NCBI RefSeq assembly: GCF_005889725.1
Contig: NZ_VCKX01000023.1
Span: 1-64,000, forward strand
Source of the DNA: Nonomuraea zeae
GTDB lineage: Bacteria; Actinomycetota; Actinomycetes; Streptosporangiales; Streptosporangiaceae
Reading direction: 5' to 3'
DNA: 64,000 bases
Shown: piece by piece, positions 1 to 8,765 of the stretch
Layout of the letters: each line of letters opens with the position of its first letter
How positions within the stretch are numbered: position 1 is the first letter of the stretch
Program-made: the position numbers and the translations under genes
The notes under the pieces: generated by a model
Told to the model about the DNA's origin: nothing
Databases searched by the model: none
Seen by the model: the letters and a program-made list of their open reading frames with translations, nothing else

Positions 1-1173
1 ACCCCGTTCGACCCGCCCGCCGACCTGGCCAAGCTGCGCGAGACGCGGCCCATCGCCCGGCTGTCCTACCCCGACGGCCACCAGGGCTGGCTGGTGACCG
101 GATACGCCCTCGTCCGCGAGGTCCTGGCCGACCGGCGCTTCAGCGCGCGCTCCGAGCTGCGGCACATCCCCATCGAGCAGCCCGCCGGGCAGCCCAGGCA
201 GCCGGCCCCGCCCGGCATGTTCATCTCCACCGACCCGCCCGTGCACACGCGCTACCGCCACCTGCTCACCGGCGAGTTCACCGTGCGCAGGATGCGCCGG
301 CTGGCCGAGCGCATCGAGGAGATCACGACCGCGCACCTTGACGCCATGGAGCGCCAGGGCCCGCCCGCCGACCTGGTGGCGGCGTTCGCGGCGCCGATCC
401 CCGCCCTGGTGATCTGCGAGCTGCTCGGCGTCCCAGATGAGGAGCGCGAGCGCTTCCAGTCCCGGAGCGGCAAGCTGATGCGGGCCGACACCCCGCCGGA
501 GGAGAAGTACGCCGCCTTCACCGCCCTCCAGGCCCACATGAAGGAGCTGGTGCGGGCCAAGCGCGCCCGGCCGACCGACGACCTGCTCAGCGGCCTGACC
601 GGGAGCGACCTCACCGACGAGGAGCTGGCCAACATCGGCTTCATGCTCCTCGGCGCCGGGCTCGACACCACCGCCAACATGCTCGCCCTGGGCACCTTCG
701 CGCTGCTGCGCCACCCGGACCGGATCGCCGTGCTGCGCGCCGAGCCGGACAAGGCCGGCCAGGTGGTCGAGGAGCTGCTGCGCTATCTGAGCATCATCCC
801 CTTCCTCGTCCGCACCGCGCTGGAGGACGTCGAGCTGGGCGGCGAGCTGGTGAAGGCCGGGGAGGCGGTCACCGTCTCGATCCCGGCGGCCAACCGTGAC
901 CCGGAGCGCTTCCCCGACCCCGACACGCTCGACCCGCACCGGGCGAGCGGCGGCCACCTGGGCTTCGGTCACGGCGTGCACCAGTGCCTCGGGCAGCAGC
1001 TGGCCAGGGTGGAGATGCAGGCGGCCTACCCCGCCCTGTTCGCCAGGTTCCCGTCCCTGCGCCTGGCCGCGGACCCGGGCGACGTGCCGCTGCGCACCGA
1101 CATGCTGATCTACGGGGTGCACAGCCTCCCGGTCACCTGGGACGCCGCGCCGACACCGGGCGGACGGCCATGA
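1..1173 (+). CDS. Cytochrome P450, 5'-truncated by window edge
   Basis: The reading frame is open from base 1 and already codes for the N-terminal P450 region (PFDPPADLAKLRET), so the true start lies before the window. It contains the I-helix motif AGLDTT near base 655, an ExxR motif (EELLRY) near 765 and the haem-binding loop FGHGVHQCLG near 961-990 with the Cys ligand codon at 985. This is a soluble bacterial class I P450 that would hydroxylate or epoxidise a small molecule using electrons from a ferredoxin not seen here. The stop overlaps the start of the following short-chain dehydrogenase (ATGA at 1170), so the two are translationally coupled and may act in sequence, hydroxylation followed by oxidation. 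The substrate cannot be told from the sequence. Confidence 0.95.
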   Translation, partial: TPFDPPADLAKLRETRPIARLSYPDGHQGWLVTGYALVREVLADRRFSARSELRHIPIEQPAGQPRQPAPPGMFISTDPPVHTRYRHLLTGEFTVRRMRRLAERIEEITTAHLDAMERQGPPADLVAAFAAPIPALVICELLGVPDEERERFQSRSGKLMRADTPPEEKYAAFTALQAHMKELVRAKRARPTDDLLSGLTGSDLTDEELANIGFMLLGAGLDTTANMLALGTFALLRHPDRIAVLRAEPDKAGQVVEELLRYLSIIPFLVRTALEDVELGGELVKAGEAVTVSIPAANRDPERFPDPDTLDPHRASGGHLGFGHGVHQCLGQQLARVEMQAAYPALFARFPSLRLAADPGDVPLRTDMLIYGVHSLPVTWDAAPTPGGRP

Positions 1174-2027
1174 CGGGCACGACGGGCACGACAGATATGA
1201 CGGACATGCCGGGCAAGGTGTGCCTGGTCACGGGAGCGTCGGCGGGCATCGGCCGGGCCATCGCCCTGGAGCTGCTGCGGGCCGGCCACACCGTGTACGG
1301 CCTGGCGCGCAGGGTGGAGAGGATGGAGGAGATCCGCGCGGCCGGCGGCCATCCGATCGGGATGGACGTCACCCGGGAGGGCGACCTCGACCGGGTCGTC
1401 CGGACGGTCCTGGCCGAGCGGGGCCGCATCGACGTCCTGGTGAACAACGCCGGCACCGCCGTGCACGGCGCCACCGAGGAGGTGCCGCTCGATCGGGCCA
1501 GGCGGGTGTTCGAGGTCAACCTGTTCGGCCTGGCCGCGCTCACCCACCGCGTCCTGCCGGGCATGCGGGCGCGCCGCTCGGGCACGATCGTCAACATCTC
1601 CTCGATCGGCGGCGAGATCACCCTGCCCATGGGCGCCTGGTACTACGCCTCCAAGCACGCGCTGGAGGCGTACTCCGACACGCTGCGGCAGGAGGTCCGG
1701 CGGTTCGGGGTGCGCGTGGTGGTGGTCCAGCCGGGGATCATCAGGACCGGGTTCGAGGACGACACGCCGCGCGACCTGCGCGAGATCTCGGGGCGGGGGC
1801 CGTACGCGGAGACGGCGGAGTGGATGGCCCGGCGGGCCGAGGAGGCGACCGGCCCCGGCTCCAAGGGCTCCGACCCCGCCGTGGTGGCCAGATGCGTCAG
1901 TGACGTCGTCGCGGCGGCCGACCCGAAGCCGCGCTATTCCGTCGGCTACCTCGCCGACCTGCTGCTGTGGGTCAATAGACTCCTGCCGGACCGCCTCTAC
2001 GACAAACTGGTGACCCGACGAGCATGA
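1170..2027 (+). CDS. Short-chain dehydrogenase/reductase (SDR)
   Basis: A 285-residue NAD(P)-dependent oxidoreductase of the classical SDR family. The cofactor motif TGASAGIG lies at residues 21-28, NNAG follows in the middle, and the catalytic Tyr158 and Lys162 (YxxxK) are preceded by the Ser of NISSIGG. The start at 1170 was chosen because it overlaps the P450 stop as ATGA; the ATGs at 1198 and 1207 are also possible because the first 12 residues are low-complexity (MTGTTGTTDM). The coupling suggests that it acts on the product of the P450. A TetR regulator follows after 25 bases, so the three probably form one operon. Confidence 0.93.
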   Translation: MTGTTGTTDMTDMPGKVCLVTGASAGIGRAIALELLRAGHTVYGLARRVERMEEIRAAGGHPIGMDVTREGDLDRVVRTVLAERGRIDVLVNNAGTAVHGATEEVPLDRARRVFEVNLFGLAALTHRVLPGMRARRSGTIVNISSIGGEITLPMGAWYYASKHALEAYSDTLRQEVRRFGVRVVVVQPGIIRTGFEDDTPRDLREISGRGPYAETAEWMARRAEEATGPGSKGSDPAVVARCVSDVVAAADPKPRYSVGYLADLLLWVNRLLPDRLYDKLVTRRA

Positions 2028-2052
2028 AGCAGACGACCTGGGGACGGCCGGC

Positions 2053-2664
2053 ATGACCGGCGCCACGCCCGCGCAGCGCCCGGCGGGCCGGCCGCGCAGC
2101 CAGGAGGCCGACACCGCCATCCTGACCGCCGCGCTCGACCTGCTCATCGAGCTGGGCGCCGCGCAGACGAGCATCGAGCAGGTGGCCAGGCGGGCCGGGG
2201 TGACCAGGGCGACGGTCTACCGCAGGTTCGCCGACAAGACCGAGCTGCTGGTACGCGCCCTGGAGTGGGCCAACCACGACCACGACCCCGACTTCACCGG
2301 CTGGCGCGACCTCGACCACATGTTCGGCGACTGGGCGGAGCATCTGGCCGATCCGCGCAACCGCCGCCTGCTGCGCCGGCTGTACGGCAGCGTCGACGAC
2401 TATCCCGAGCTGATCACCACCTACCGCAGCGTCAACGGCGGGCGCAGGGCGGCGCTGGTGCGCGAGATGCTGACCCGCACCCGCGATCTCGGGCTGCTCC
2501 CGCCGGACATCGATGTGGACGTGGTGAGCGAGCTGCTCAGCGGCGCGGTGCTCAACCATCTCGGCACCCATCGCGACGGCGAGAGCGCCGAGACGGTCAA
2601 GCGGTATTTCATGGAGATCATGCGGCAGCTCGGTCACCGGCCGCCCGTGACAAGGAAGCGTTGA
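2053..2664 (+). CDS. TetR family transcriptional regulator
   Basis: A 203-residue one-component regulator. The N-terminal helix-turn-helix covers about residues 15-60 (TSIEQVARRAGVTRATVYRRF), followed by an all-helical ligand-binding domain. It lies 25 bases after the SDR gene on the same strand and is the likely local regulator of the P450-SDR unit. No operator can be assigned because the promoter of that operon is outside the window. The effector is unknown. Confidence 0.93.
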   Translation: MTGATPAQRPAGRPRSQEADTAILTAALDLLIELGAAQTSIEQVARRAGVTRATVYRRFADKTELLVRALEWANHDHDPDFTGWRDLDHMFGDWAEHLADPRNRRLLRRLYGSVDDYPELITTYRSVNGGRRAALVREMLTRTRDLGLLPPDIDVDVVSELLSGAVLNHLGTHRDGESAETVKRYFMEIMRQLGHRPPVTRKR

Positions 2665-2684
2665 AGGATCTAGTTTTAGCGTCC

Positions 2685-4118
2685 ATGGAACGGCCCCTGG
2701 CGTGGCGGTCGGTCACGTCGATCGCGGTCCTGCTGTTCGTGATCCTCCTCGCGCTGAGCCCCGGCTACGGCTATCACCGCGACGAGCTGTACTTCCGCGT
2801 GCTGTCGGAGCATCCCGCCTGGGGCTACGTCGACCAGCCGCCGCTGACGCCGATGCTGGCCAGGGCCGGGATCGCGCTGTTCGGCGACACGGTCACGGGG
2901 ATCAGGGTCTTCCCCGCGCTGTCCGTGGCGATCCTGGTCGTGCTGATGGCCCTGATCGCCCGGGAGCTGGACGGCAGCCGGGCGGCGCAGGTGCTGGCCG
3001 CCGCGGGCACGGCGACGGGCGCGTACACGCTGATCGCCGGGCACTCGATGCTGACGCTCAGCTTCGATCTGCCGCTGTGGGCGGCGGCCATCCTGTTCAT
3101 GCTGAAGGCGCTGCTGCGCGAGCGGCCGCGCTGGTGGCTCGCGGCGGGCGCGGTCATCGGCCTGGCCACCTACAACAAGCACCTCATCGCGCTGCTGGTG
3201 CTGGGCCTGGCGGCCGGGCTGCTGCTGGCCGGGCCGCGGCGGCTGCTGGCGAGCCCGTGGCTGTGGGGCGGCGCGCTGCTCGCGGCGGCGATCGCCGTGC
3301 CGAACCTGCTCTACCAGGTGGCCGGTGACTGGCCGCAGCTGAAGATGGCGGCGGCGCTCAGCGCGAACAAGGGCGCGGAGATGCGCCTGCTGTTCGTGCC
3401 GATGCAGCTGACGCTGTTCGGCCCGGTGGTGTCGGTGATCGCCGCGTTCGGGTTCGTCCGGCTGTGGCGGGACCGGCGGGTGCGGGCGCTGGCGATCGCC
3501 TATCCCGTGGCGGCGGCGCTGACGCTGATCAGCGGCGGGCGCTTCGACTACGCGGCCGGGCTGATCCTGCTGCTGTTCGCCGCGGGCTGCGTGAGCGCGG
3601 CGAGCGCCGGGCGGGTGCGGGTGGCGGCGTGGGCCCTGGCGGCGGGCGCGGCGGGCTCCGCGGTGATCGCGCTGCCGCTGCTGCCGGTCTCCGCGCTGGC
3701 GGAGAGCCCGGTGCCGGCGATCAACGAGGTGGCCCGCGAATCGGTCGGCTGGCCGCAGTTCGTCGCGGCGGTGGAAGGGGTCAGGAACGCGCTGCCGGCC
3801 GAGGAGCGGGCGCGGGCGGTGGTGGTGACCGGCAGCTACGGCGAGCACGGCGCGCTGGCGCAGGCCGGGGTCCCGCGCGTCTACTCGGGCCACAACCAGC
3901 TCTGGGAGTACGGCCCTCCGCCCGAGACCGGCACCACCGCGATCCTGGTGAACATCGGCCCCGGCGGCCGGGACCTGTTCGGCGCCTGCGAGGAGCGGGC
4001 CAGGATCGACAACGGCGCCGGCGTCGGCAACGAGGAGCAGGGCCTGCCGGTCTACGTGTGCAGGGGACTCGACCGGCCCTGGGCCGCTACCTGGCCTTTG
4101 TGGCGGCATTTCAGCTGA
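2685..4118 (+). CDS. Glycosyltransferase family 39 (ArnT/PMT-like) membrane protein
   Basis: A 477-residue polytopic membrane protein with about ten hydrophobic segments. Residues 28-37 contain the motif YGYHRDELYF with the acidic pair Asp33/Glu34 in the first outside loop, as in PMT_2-type transferases that use polyprenyl-phosphate sugar donors, and GYVDQPP follows. The acceptor may be a cell-surface lipid, polymer or protein and cannot be told. ATG 2685 was chosen because the hydrophobic N-terminus begins there; the open frame upstream is antisense-like noise over the tetR gene. The AT-rich stretch 2671-2679 just upstream may be a -10 element of a weak internal promoter. Confidence 0.88.
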   Translation: MERPLAWRSVTSIAVLLFVILLALSPGYGYHRDELYFRVLSEHPAWGYVDQPPLTPMLARAGIALFGDTVTGIRVFPALSVAILVVLMALIARELDGSRAAQVLAAAGTATGAYTLIAGHSMLTLSFDLPLWAAAILFMLKALLRERPRWWLAAGAVIGLATYNKHLIALLVLGLAAGLLLAGPRRLLASPWLWGGALLAAAIAVPNLLYQVAGDWPQLKMAAALSANKGAEMRLLFVPMQLTLFGPVVSVIAAFGFVRLWRDRRVRALAIAYPVAAALTLISGGRFDYAAGLILLLFAAGCVSAASAGRVRVAAWALAAGAAGSAVIALPLLPVSALAESPVPAINEVARESVGWPQFVAAVEGVRNALPAEERARAVVVTGSYGEHGALAQAGVPRVYSGHNQLWEYGPPPETGTTAILVNIGPGGRDLFGACEERARIDNGAGVGNEEQGLPVYVCRGLDRPWAATWPLWRHFS

Positions 4119-4245
4119 CCAGATTACATTTCTGTTCGTTAAGTAACGTTTTACGACAAGTATTGCTTTCCGAACAAGATCTCTTCACCCTTCTCGACAG
4201 AGGCGTAAAGATCACCTCTCCCAGTTGTCGCGAAGGAGAGACCGC
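4119..4245 (+). promoter_or_regulatory. AT-rich promoter/operator region before the subtilase
   Basis: This gap is distinctly AT-richer than its flanks. It contains a perfect dyad CGTTA-AG-TAACG at 4137-4148, and the pair GTTCG (4134) / CGAAC (4171) forms a wider inverted repeat. TTACGA near 4151 and CAAGAT near 4175 could be -35 and -10 elements with 18 bases between them. A strong ribosome-binding site (GAAGGAGAG, 4232-4240) precedes the GTG start. The pattern suggests a regulated promoter for the secreted protease; the regulator is not identified. Confidence 0.55.
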
Positions 4246-7200
4246 GTGCCGTACACCCCCCGCTGGCGTGCGATCCTGACCGGGATCGTCACCGCCGCCG
4301 GCTTACTCGTCCCGCAGGCCGCCGCCGCCGCGGCGCCCGACCCGGGCAAGATCGACACAACCGTCCAGGCGCAGCTCGCCCAGGACGACAAGGCCACCTT
4401 CTGGGTCCGGATGAAGGGCAGCGCCGACCTGAGCGGCGCCCGCCGGGCCGTCTCCAAGGACGCGAAGGCCGAGCTGGTCTTCGAGGCCAAGACCGAACGC
4501 GCCGAGTCCTCCCAGGAGGGCCTGCGCAAGCTTCTCGACTCGCAGGGCGCCGACTACACCTCGTACTGGATCGTCAACGCCGTCCGGGTCACCACCGACG
4601 AGAAGCTGGCGGGCGAGATCGCCAAGCTGACCGAGGTGGACCGCATCGAGCCGGTCCGCACGGTCTCGGTGCCCAAGCCGGTGCCCGGCAAGGCCGAGGC
4701 CAAGGTGAACGCCAACGAGTGGAACATCGACCGCGTCAACGCCCCGCGCGTCTGGAGCGAGCTGGGCAACCGCGGCGAGGGCATCGTGGTGGCCAACATC
4801 GACACCGGCGCCCAGTTCGACCACCCCGAGCTGGCCGCCGCCTACCGGGGCAGGAACCCGGACGGCTCGGTCAGCCACGACTACAACTGGTTCGACCCCG
4901 CCCACGTCTGCCCGACGGCCGCGCCGTGCGACAACAACGGCCACGGCACGCACACCATGGGCACCATGGTCGGCGCCAACGGCATCGGCGTCGCGCCCGG
5001 CGCCAAGTGGATCGCCGCCAAGGGCTGCGAGATCAACACCTGCACCGACGCCTCGCTGCTGGCCGCGGGCCAGTGGGTCCTCGCGCCGACCGACCTGTCG
5101 GGCGGCAACCCGCGCCCCGACCTGGCGCCGGACATCGTCAACAACTCCTGGGGCGGCGACGGGTACGACCCCTGGTACAAGGAGACGGTCGAGGCCTGGG
5201 TCGCGGCCGGGATCTTCCCCGCCTTCTCCAACGGCAACGAGGGCCCCGCCTGCGACACCTCCGGCTCCCCCGGCCAGTACGTGATCAGCTACAGCGCGGG
5301 CGGCTTCGACATCAACAACGCGCTGTACGCCAGGTCGAGCAAGGGTGAGGGCGAGAACGGCGAGACCAAGCCGAACATCGCCGCCCCCGGCGTCAACGTG
5401 CGCTCCTCGACCCCCGGCAACACCTACAGCAGCTACACCGGCACGTCCATGGCCTCGCCGCACGTGGCGGGCACGGTGGCGCTCATCTGGTCGGGCTCGC
5501 CGGGGCTGCAGGGCAAGGTCGAGGCGACCAGGCCGCTGCTCGACAGCACCGCGATCGACGTCTCCGACACCAGTTGCGGCGGCACCGCGGCCGACAACAA
5601 CATATGGGGCGAGGGCCGGCTCGACACCTACGCCGCCGTGCAGGCCGCGCCCGCCGAGGGGCTCGGCGACCTCGCCGGCACGGTCACCGCGGGCGGCGCG
5701 CCGGTGCCCGGGGTGACGATCACGCTGACGGGCCCGCTGAGCCGCACCGTGACCACCGGCCAGGACGGCACGTACGCCGTCCCACGCCTGCTGCCCGGCG
5801 ACTACGAGCTCAGCGCGGCGAAGTTCGGCTACGAGCGCGCCACCGCGACCGCCACGATCACCGCCGAGCAGTCCACCACCGCGGACGTGCCCATGACCAA
5901 GCTGGCCACCGGCGTGGTGTCCGGCACGGTCACCACGGCGGGCACGCCCGAGCCGGGCGCGACGGTGGCGGCCGCCGGCACCCCGGTCAGCGGCGTGACC
6001 GACGCCGCCGGCCGCTACAGCCTGACGCTGCCGCACGGCGACTACGAGCTGCGGATCACGCCGGTCTCCCGCTGCTCCAGCGCCGCCACGGCGGCCGTCA
6101 CGGTGGCCGGCGACCTGGTCAAGGACGTCGAGCTGCCGCTGCGCGGCGACAACTTCGGCTACACCTGCAAGAGCGGCGCCGAGGCGTACGTGCCGGGCAC
6201 CGAGAAGCTGGCCCTGACGGGCGACGACGAGGCCGCGCAGGTCACGCTGCCCTTCCCGGTCCCGTTCTACGGCACCGGCCAGAGCAGGGCGTGGATCGGC
6301 ACGAACGGGTTCATCACGTTCGCCGCCGACCGGATCGTCACCGCCAGCAACGGCAGGCTCCCGACCACGAGCACGCCCAACAACGCGCTCTACCCGTACT
6401 GGGACGACCTCAAGGTGGACGCCGAGGCCGGGATCTACACGGCGGTGACGGGCACCGCGCCGCACCGCCAGTACGTGGTCGAGTGGCGCAACGTCTCCTT
6501 CTACAGCGAGGCCGACCAGCGGGTGTCGTTCGAGGCGCTGCTCGGTGAGGACGGCTCGATCGCCTTCCGCTACAAGGACATCGAGAGCGAGCGCGACCGG
6601 GGCACCAGCGCCACGATCGGCATCGAGAACGCCGGCGGCACCGACGCGCTGCTGTACTCCTACGAGGAGGCGGCGCTGTCCAGCGGGCAGAGCCTGGCGT
6701 TCACGGCCAGCAGGCACGGCCTGCTGACCGGCGCGGTCACCGACGCCAACGACGGCAAGCCGCTGGCGGGGGCGACGGTGAAGGTGGGCGACGTGGCCAC
6801 CTTCACGACCGGCGAGAACGGCGCCTTCTACGGGCAGGTGCTGGCCGGCGACTACGAGGTCGTGGTCTCCAAGGAGCACTACGGCACGTTCACCCAGGCG
6901 GTCACGATCGCGCCGGCCTCGGTGACGCGGCTGGACACGGCCCTGATCACCGGCCGGGTGAGCGCCTCGGCCGCGGAGGTGACCGTGGTCATGCCGGGCG
7001 AGTCCTCCCGCACCAGGACGCTGGAGCTGTCGAACCTGGGCTCGCCCACGGCGTACACGGTGGCGGGCGAGCCCTGGGCGGTCGTCACGCCGGCGGCGGG
7101 CGAGCTGGCCAAGGGCCAGTCGGTGACGCTGAAGATCGCGGTCTCCAGCGCCGGCGTCGCACCGGGGACGCTGCGCGAGGGCAAGCTGGTCGTCAAGTCG

Positions 7201-7740
7201 GCCAGCGGCCGGCAGCCGACCATCGAGATCAAGGTGACGGTCGTGGTGCCCAAGCACCAGGTGGCCATCGACGTGGGCGGCTCGAAGAGCCTGACCGACA
7301 GCGCCGGTGACACCTGGACGCCGGACAAGAAGTACGCCGCGGGCTCCTACGGCTACCTCGCCGGCCAGAACCGGACGTCGAGCACCTCCAGGACCATCAG
7401 CGGCACCACCGACCAGGCGCTGTTCAGGACGGCCAGGGAGAGCATGCTGGAGTACCGCTTCGACAACGTCCCGAACGGGACGTACACCGTCGAGCTGGAC
7501 TTCGCCGAGATCAAGAACACGCAGATGGGCAAGCGGGTCTTCGACGTGCTCGTCGAGGGGCAGCTGGCCATACCGGCGCTCGACCTGGCCCTGGAGTCGG
7601 GCACGTACACGGCCGTGAGCAGGCAGTACACGGTGAAGGTCACCGACGGCCAGCTCAACGTGCGCTTCGCGACCCGCCAGGGCGCGACGATCGTCAACGG
7701 GCTGCGCATCTCCGAGCGCCCCGACAAGGTCACCCCGTAA
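4246..7740 (+). CDS. Secreted S8 (subtilisin-like) serine protease with Ig-like and malectin domains
   Basis: A 1164-residue exported protease. A signal peptide (residues 1-30, ending near AAAAAAP) is followed by an inhibitor-like propeptide, then the S8 domain with Asp186 (DTGAQ), His233 (HGTHT), oxyanion Asn331 (NGNEGP) and Ser401 (GTSMASPH). After this come two carboxypeptidase-regulatory-like beta domains (about 480-640), a jelly-roll/nidogen-like segment (about 650-820), a third beta domain, a linker, and a C-terminal malectin-like carbohydrate-binding domain (about 1005-1160, AIDVGGS). The GTG start was preferred over an upstream TTG because GAAGGAGAG sits 5 bases before it. The domain order resembles bacillopeptidase F-type exoenzymes. 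It is a single-gene unit closed by a strong hairpin at 7746-7776. Confidence 0.95.
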   Translation: MPYTPRWRAILTGIVTAAGLLVPQAAAAAAPDPGKIDTTVQAQLAQDDKATFWVRMKGSADLSGARRAVSKDAKAELVFEAKTERAESSQEGLRKLLDSQGADYTSYWIVNAVRVTTDEKLAGEIAKLTEVDRIEPVRTVSVPKPVPGKAEAKVNANEWNIDRVNAPRVWSELGNRGEGIVVANIDTGAQFDHPELAAAYRGRNPDGSVSHDYNWFDPAHVCPTAAPCDNNGHGTHTMGTMVGANGIGVAPGAKWIAAKGCEINTCTDASLLAAGQWVLAPTDLSGGNPRPDLAPDIVNNSWGGDGYDPWYKETVEAWVAAGIFPAFSNGNEGPACDTSGSPGQYVISYSAGGFDINNALYARSSKGEGENGETKPNIAAPGVNVRSSTPGNTYSSYTGTSMASPHVAGTVALIWSGSPGLQGKVEATRPLLDSTAIDVSDTSCGGTAADNNIWGEGRLDTYAAVQAAPAEGLGDLAGTVTAGGAPVPGVTITLTGPLSRTVTTGQDGTYAVPRLLPGDYELSAAKFGYERATATATITAEQSTTADVPMTKLATGVVSGTVTTAGTPEPGATVAAAGTPVSGVTDAAGRYSLTLPHGDYELRITPVSRCSSAATAAVTVAGDLVKDVELPLRGDNFGYTCKSGAEAYVPGTEKLALTGDDEAAQVTLPFPVPFYGTGQSRAWIGTNGFITFAADRIVTASNGRLPTTSTPNNALYPYWDDLKVDAEAGIYTAVTGTAPHRQYVVEWRNVSFYSEADQRVSFEALLGEDGSIAFRYKDIESERDRGTSATIGIENAGGTDALLYSYEEAALSSGQSLAFTASRHGLLTGAVTDANDGKPLAGATVKVGDVATFTTGENGAFYGQVLAGDYEVVVSKEHYGTFTQAVTIAPASVTRLDTALITGRVSASAAEVTVVMPGESSRTRTLELSNLGSPTAYTVAGEPWAVVTPAAGELAKGQSVTLKIAVSSAGVAPGTLREGKLVVKSASGRQPTIEIKVTVVVPKHQVAIDVGGSKSLTDSAGDTWTPDKKYAAGSYGYLAGQNRTSSTSRTISGTTDQALFRTARESMLEYRFDNVPNGTYTVELDFAEIKNTQMGKRVFDVLVEGQLAIPALDLALESGTYTAVSRQYTVKVTDGQLNVRFATRQGATIVNGLRISERPDKVTP

Positions 7741-7745
7741 ACGGC

Positions 7746-7776
7746 CCGGGCCCGCCCCGCTCAGGGGCGGGCCCGG
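7746..7776 (+). terminator. Strong GC hairpin terminator after subtilase
   Basis: Perfect 13-bp arms (CCGGGCCCGCCCC at 7746-7758 and its complement at 7764-7776) are separated by a 5-base loop, 6 bases after the protease stop codon. There is no T-run, as is common in actinomycete hairpin terminators. Confidence 0.85.
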
Positions 7777-7847
7777 AGCCCCGTACCATCCGCCGGCGGC
7801 GTTCCAGCGAAGAAAGGGGCAAGGCAACACCCACACAAGGAGATCTG

Positions 7848-8705
7848 ATGCGTAAGCAACTGGCGCTCGCCGCGGCGGTGCTCGGCGCGGGCGCGGTCCT
7901 GGCCTCGCCCGCGCAGGCCCACCGGTACGACGGCCCGCGCGTGACCGGCCTGACGACCATGGGCGACCTGGTCGTCTTCGACGCCGGCAATCCCAGGAAC
8001 GTCGACCGGCTCGGCCGGATCAGCGGGCTCAGGAACGACATGAAGGTCGTCGGCATCGACTACCGCGTCCAGAACGGCAAGCTGTACGCCGTCGGCGACA
8101 AGGGCGGCATCTACACCGTGGACGGCAGGGCGAGGGCCACGAAGGTGTCCCAGCTCACCGTGGCGCTCAGCGGCAAGACGTTCGGCGTCGACTTCAACCC
8201 CGCCGCGAACCGGCTGCGCGTCATCAGCGACGCGGGCCAGAACCTGCGGCACAACCTCGACGACCCGAACGGCGCGCCCGCGGCGGGCACCACCGCCGCC
8301 GACGGCACGCTGACCAACCCCCCCGTGCCGCCGGCCACCGCCGGGGCGACCGCGCTCGGCGTGACCGGCGCCGGCTACACCAACAACGACCTCGACCCGG
8401 CCACCGCGACGACCCTGTTCGACCTGGACACCACGGCCGACCAGGTCTCGCTGCAGTCCCCCGCGAACGCGGGCAGCCTGGCCCCGACCGGCAAGCTGGG
8501 CCTGGACGCCGACCTCGACGCCGGATTCGACGTCTACAGCCGGCTCAGCAAGGGCGTGACGGTCTCGAACACGGCCTACGCCACGCTGAAGTCCGGCGGC
8601 GTCTACCGCTTCTACACGGTGAACGGGCTGACCGGCAACGCGGAGGTCGTTGGAACGTTCCCGTCGAACCGCCAGGTGAGCGACATCGCCGTTCAGCTCG
8701 GCTGA
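7848..8705 (+). CDS. Secreted DUF4394 domain protein
   Basis: A 285-residue protein with a cleavable signal peptide (MRKQLALAAAVLGAGAVLASPAQA, residues 1-24) and a DUF4394 domain through the rest. That domain is built of short beta-strand repeats around FDAGNP, GIDYR and GVDFNP, and probably forms a beta-propeller-like fold. Its biochemical role is not established. The start has an excellent ribosome-binding site (AAGGAGA). It is a monocistronic gene after the subtilase terminator. Confidence 0.9.
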   Translation: MRKQLALAAAVLGAGAVLASPAQAHRYDGPRVTGLTTMGDLVVFDAGNPRNVDRLGRISGLRNDMKVVGIDYRVQNGKLYAVGDKGGIYTVDGRARATKVSQLTVALSGKTFGVDFNPAANRLRVISDAGQNLRHNLDDPNGAPAAGTTAADGTLTNPPVPPATAGATALGVTGAGYTNNDLDPATATTLFDLDTTADQVSLQSPANAGSLAPTGKLGLDADLDAGFDVYSRLSKGVTVSNTAYATLKSGGVYRFYTVNGLTGNAEVVGTFPSNRQVSDIAVQLG

Positions 8706-8765
8706 TTGCGCAAGGGGTGCCCCCGGGCTACCGCACACCGGGCGGCATCTGTTACTGGTAAGTAC

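Noticed and set aside
984-1170. A longer SDR start at 984.
   Set aside because: The extra 62 residues overlap the P450 haem region in another frame and are low-complexity; ATG 1170 makes a standard ATGA junction.
4303-7836. A 1177-codon antisense open frame over the subtilase gene (and similar long antisense frames at 7761-10325, 2676-4109, 28469-29707 and 52618-54021).
   Set aside because: High G+C at third positions removes stops on the opposite strand; the translations are Arg/Gly/Ala/Pro-rich without domains, while the sense frames have clear family motifs.
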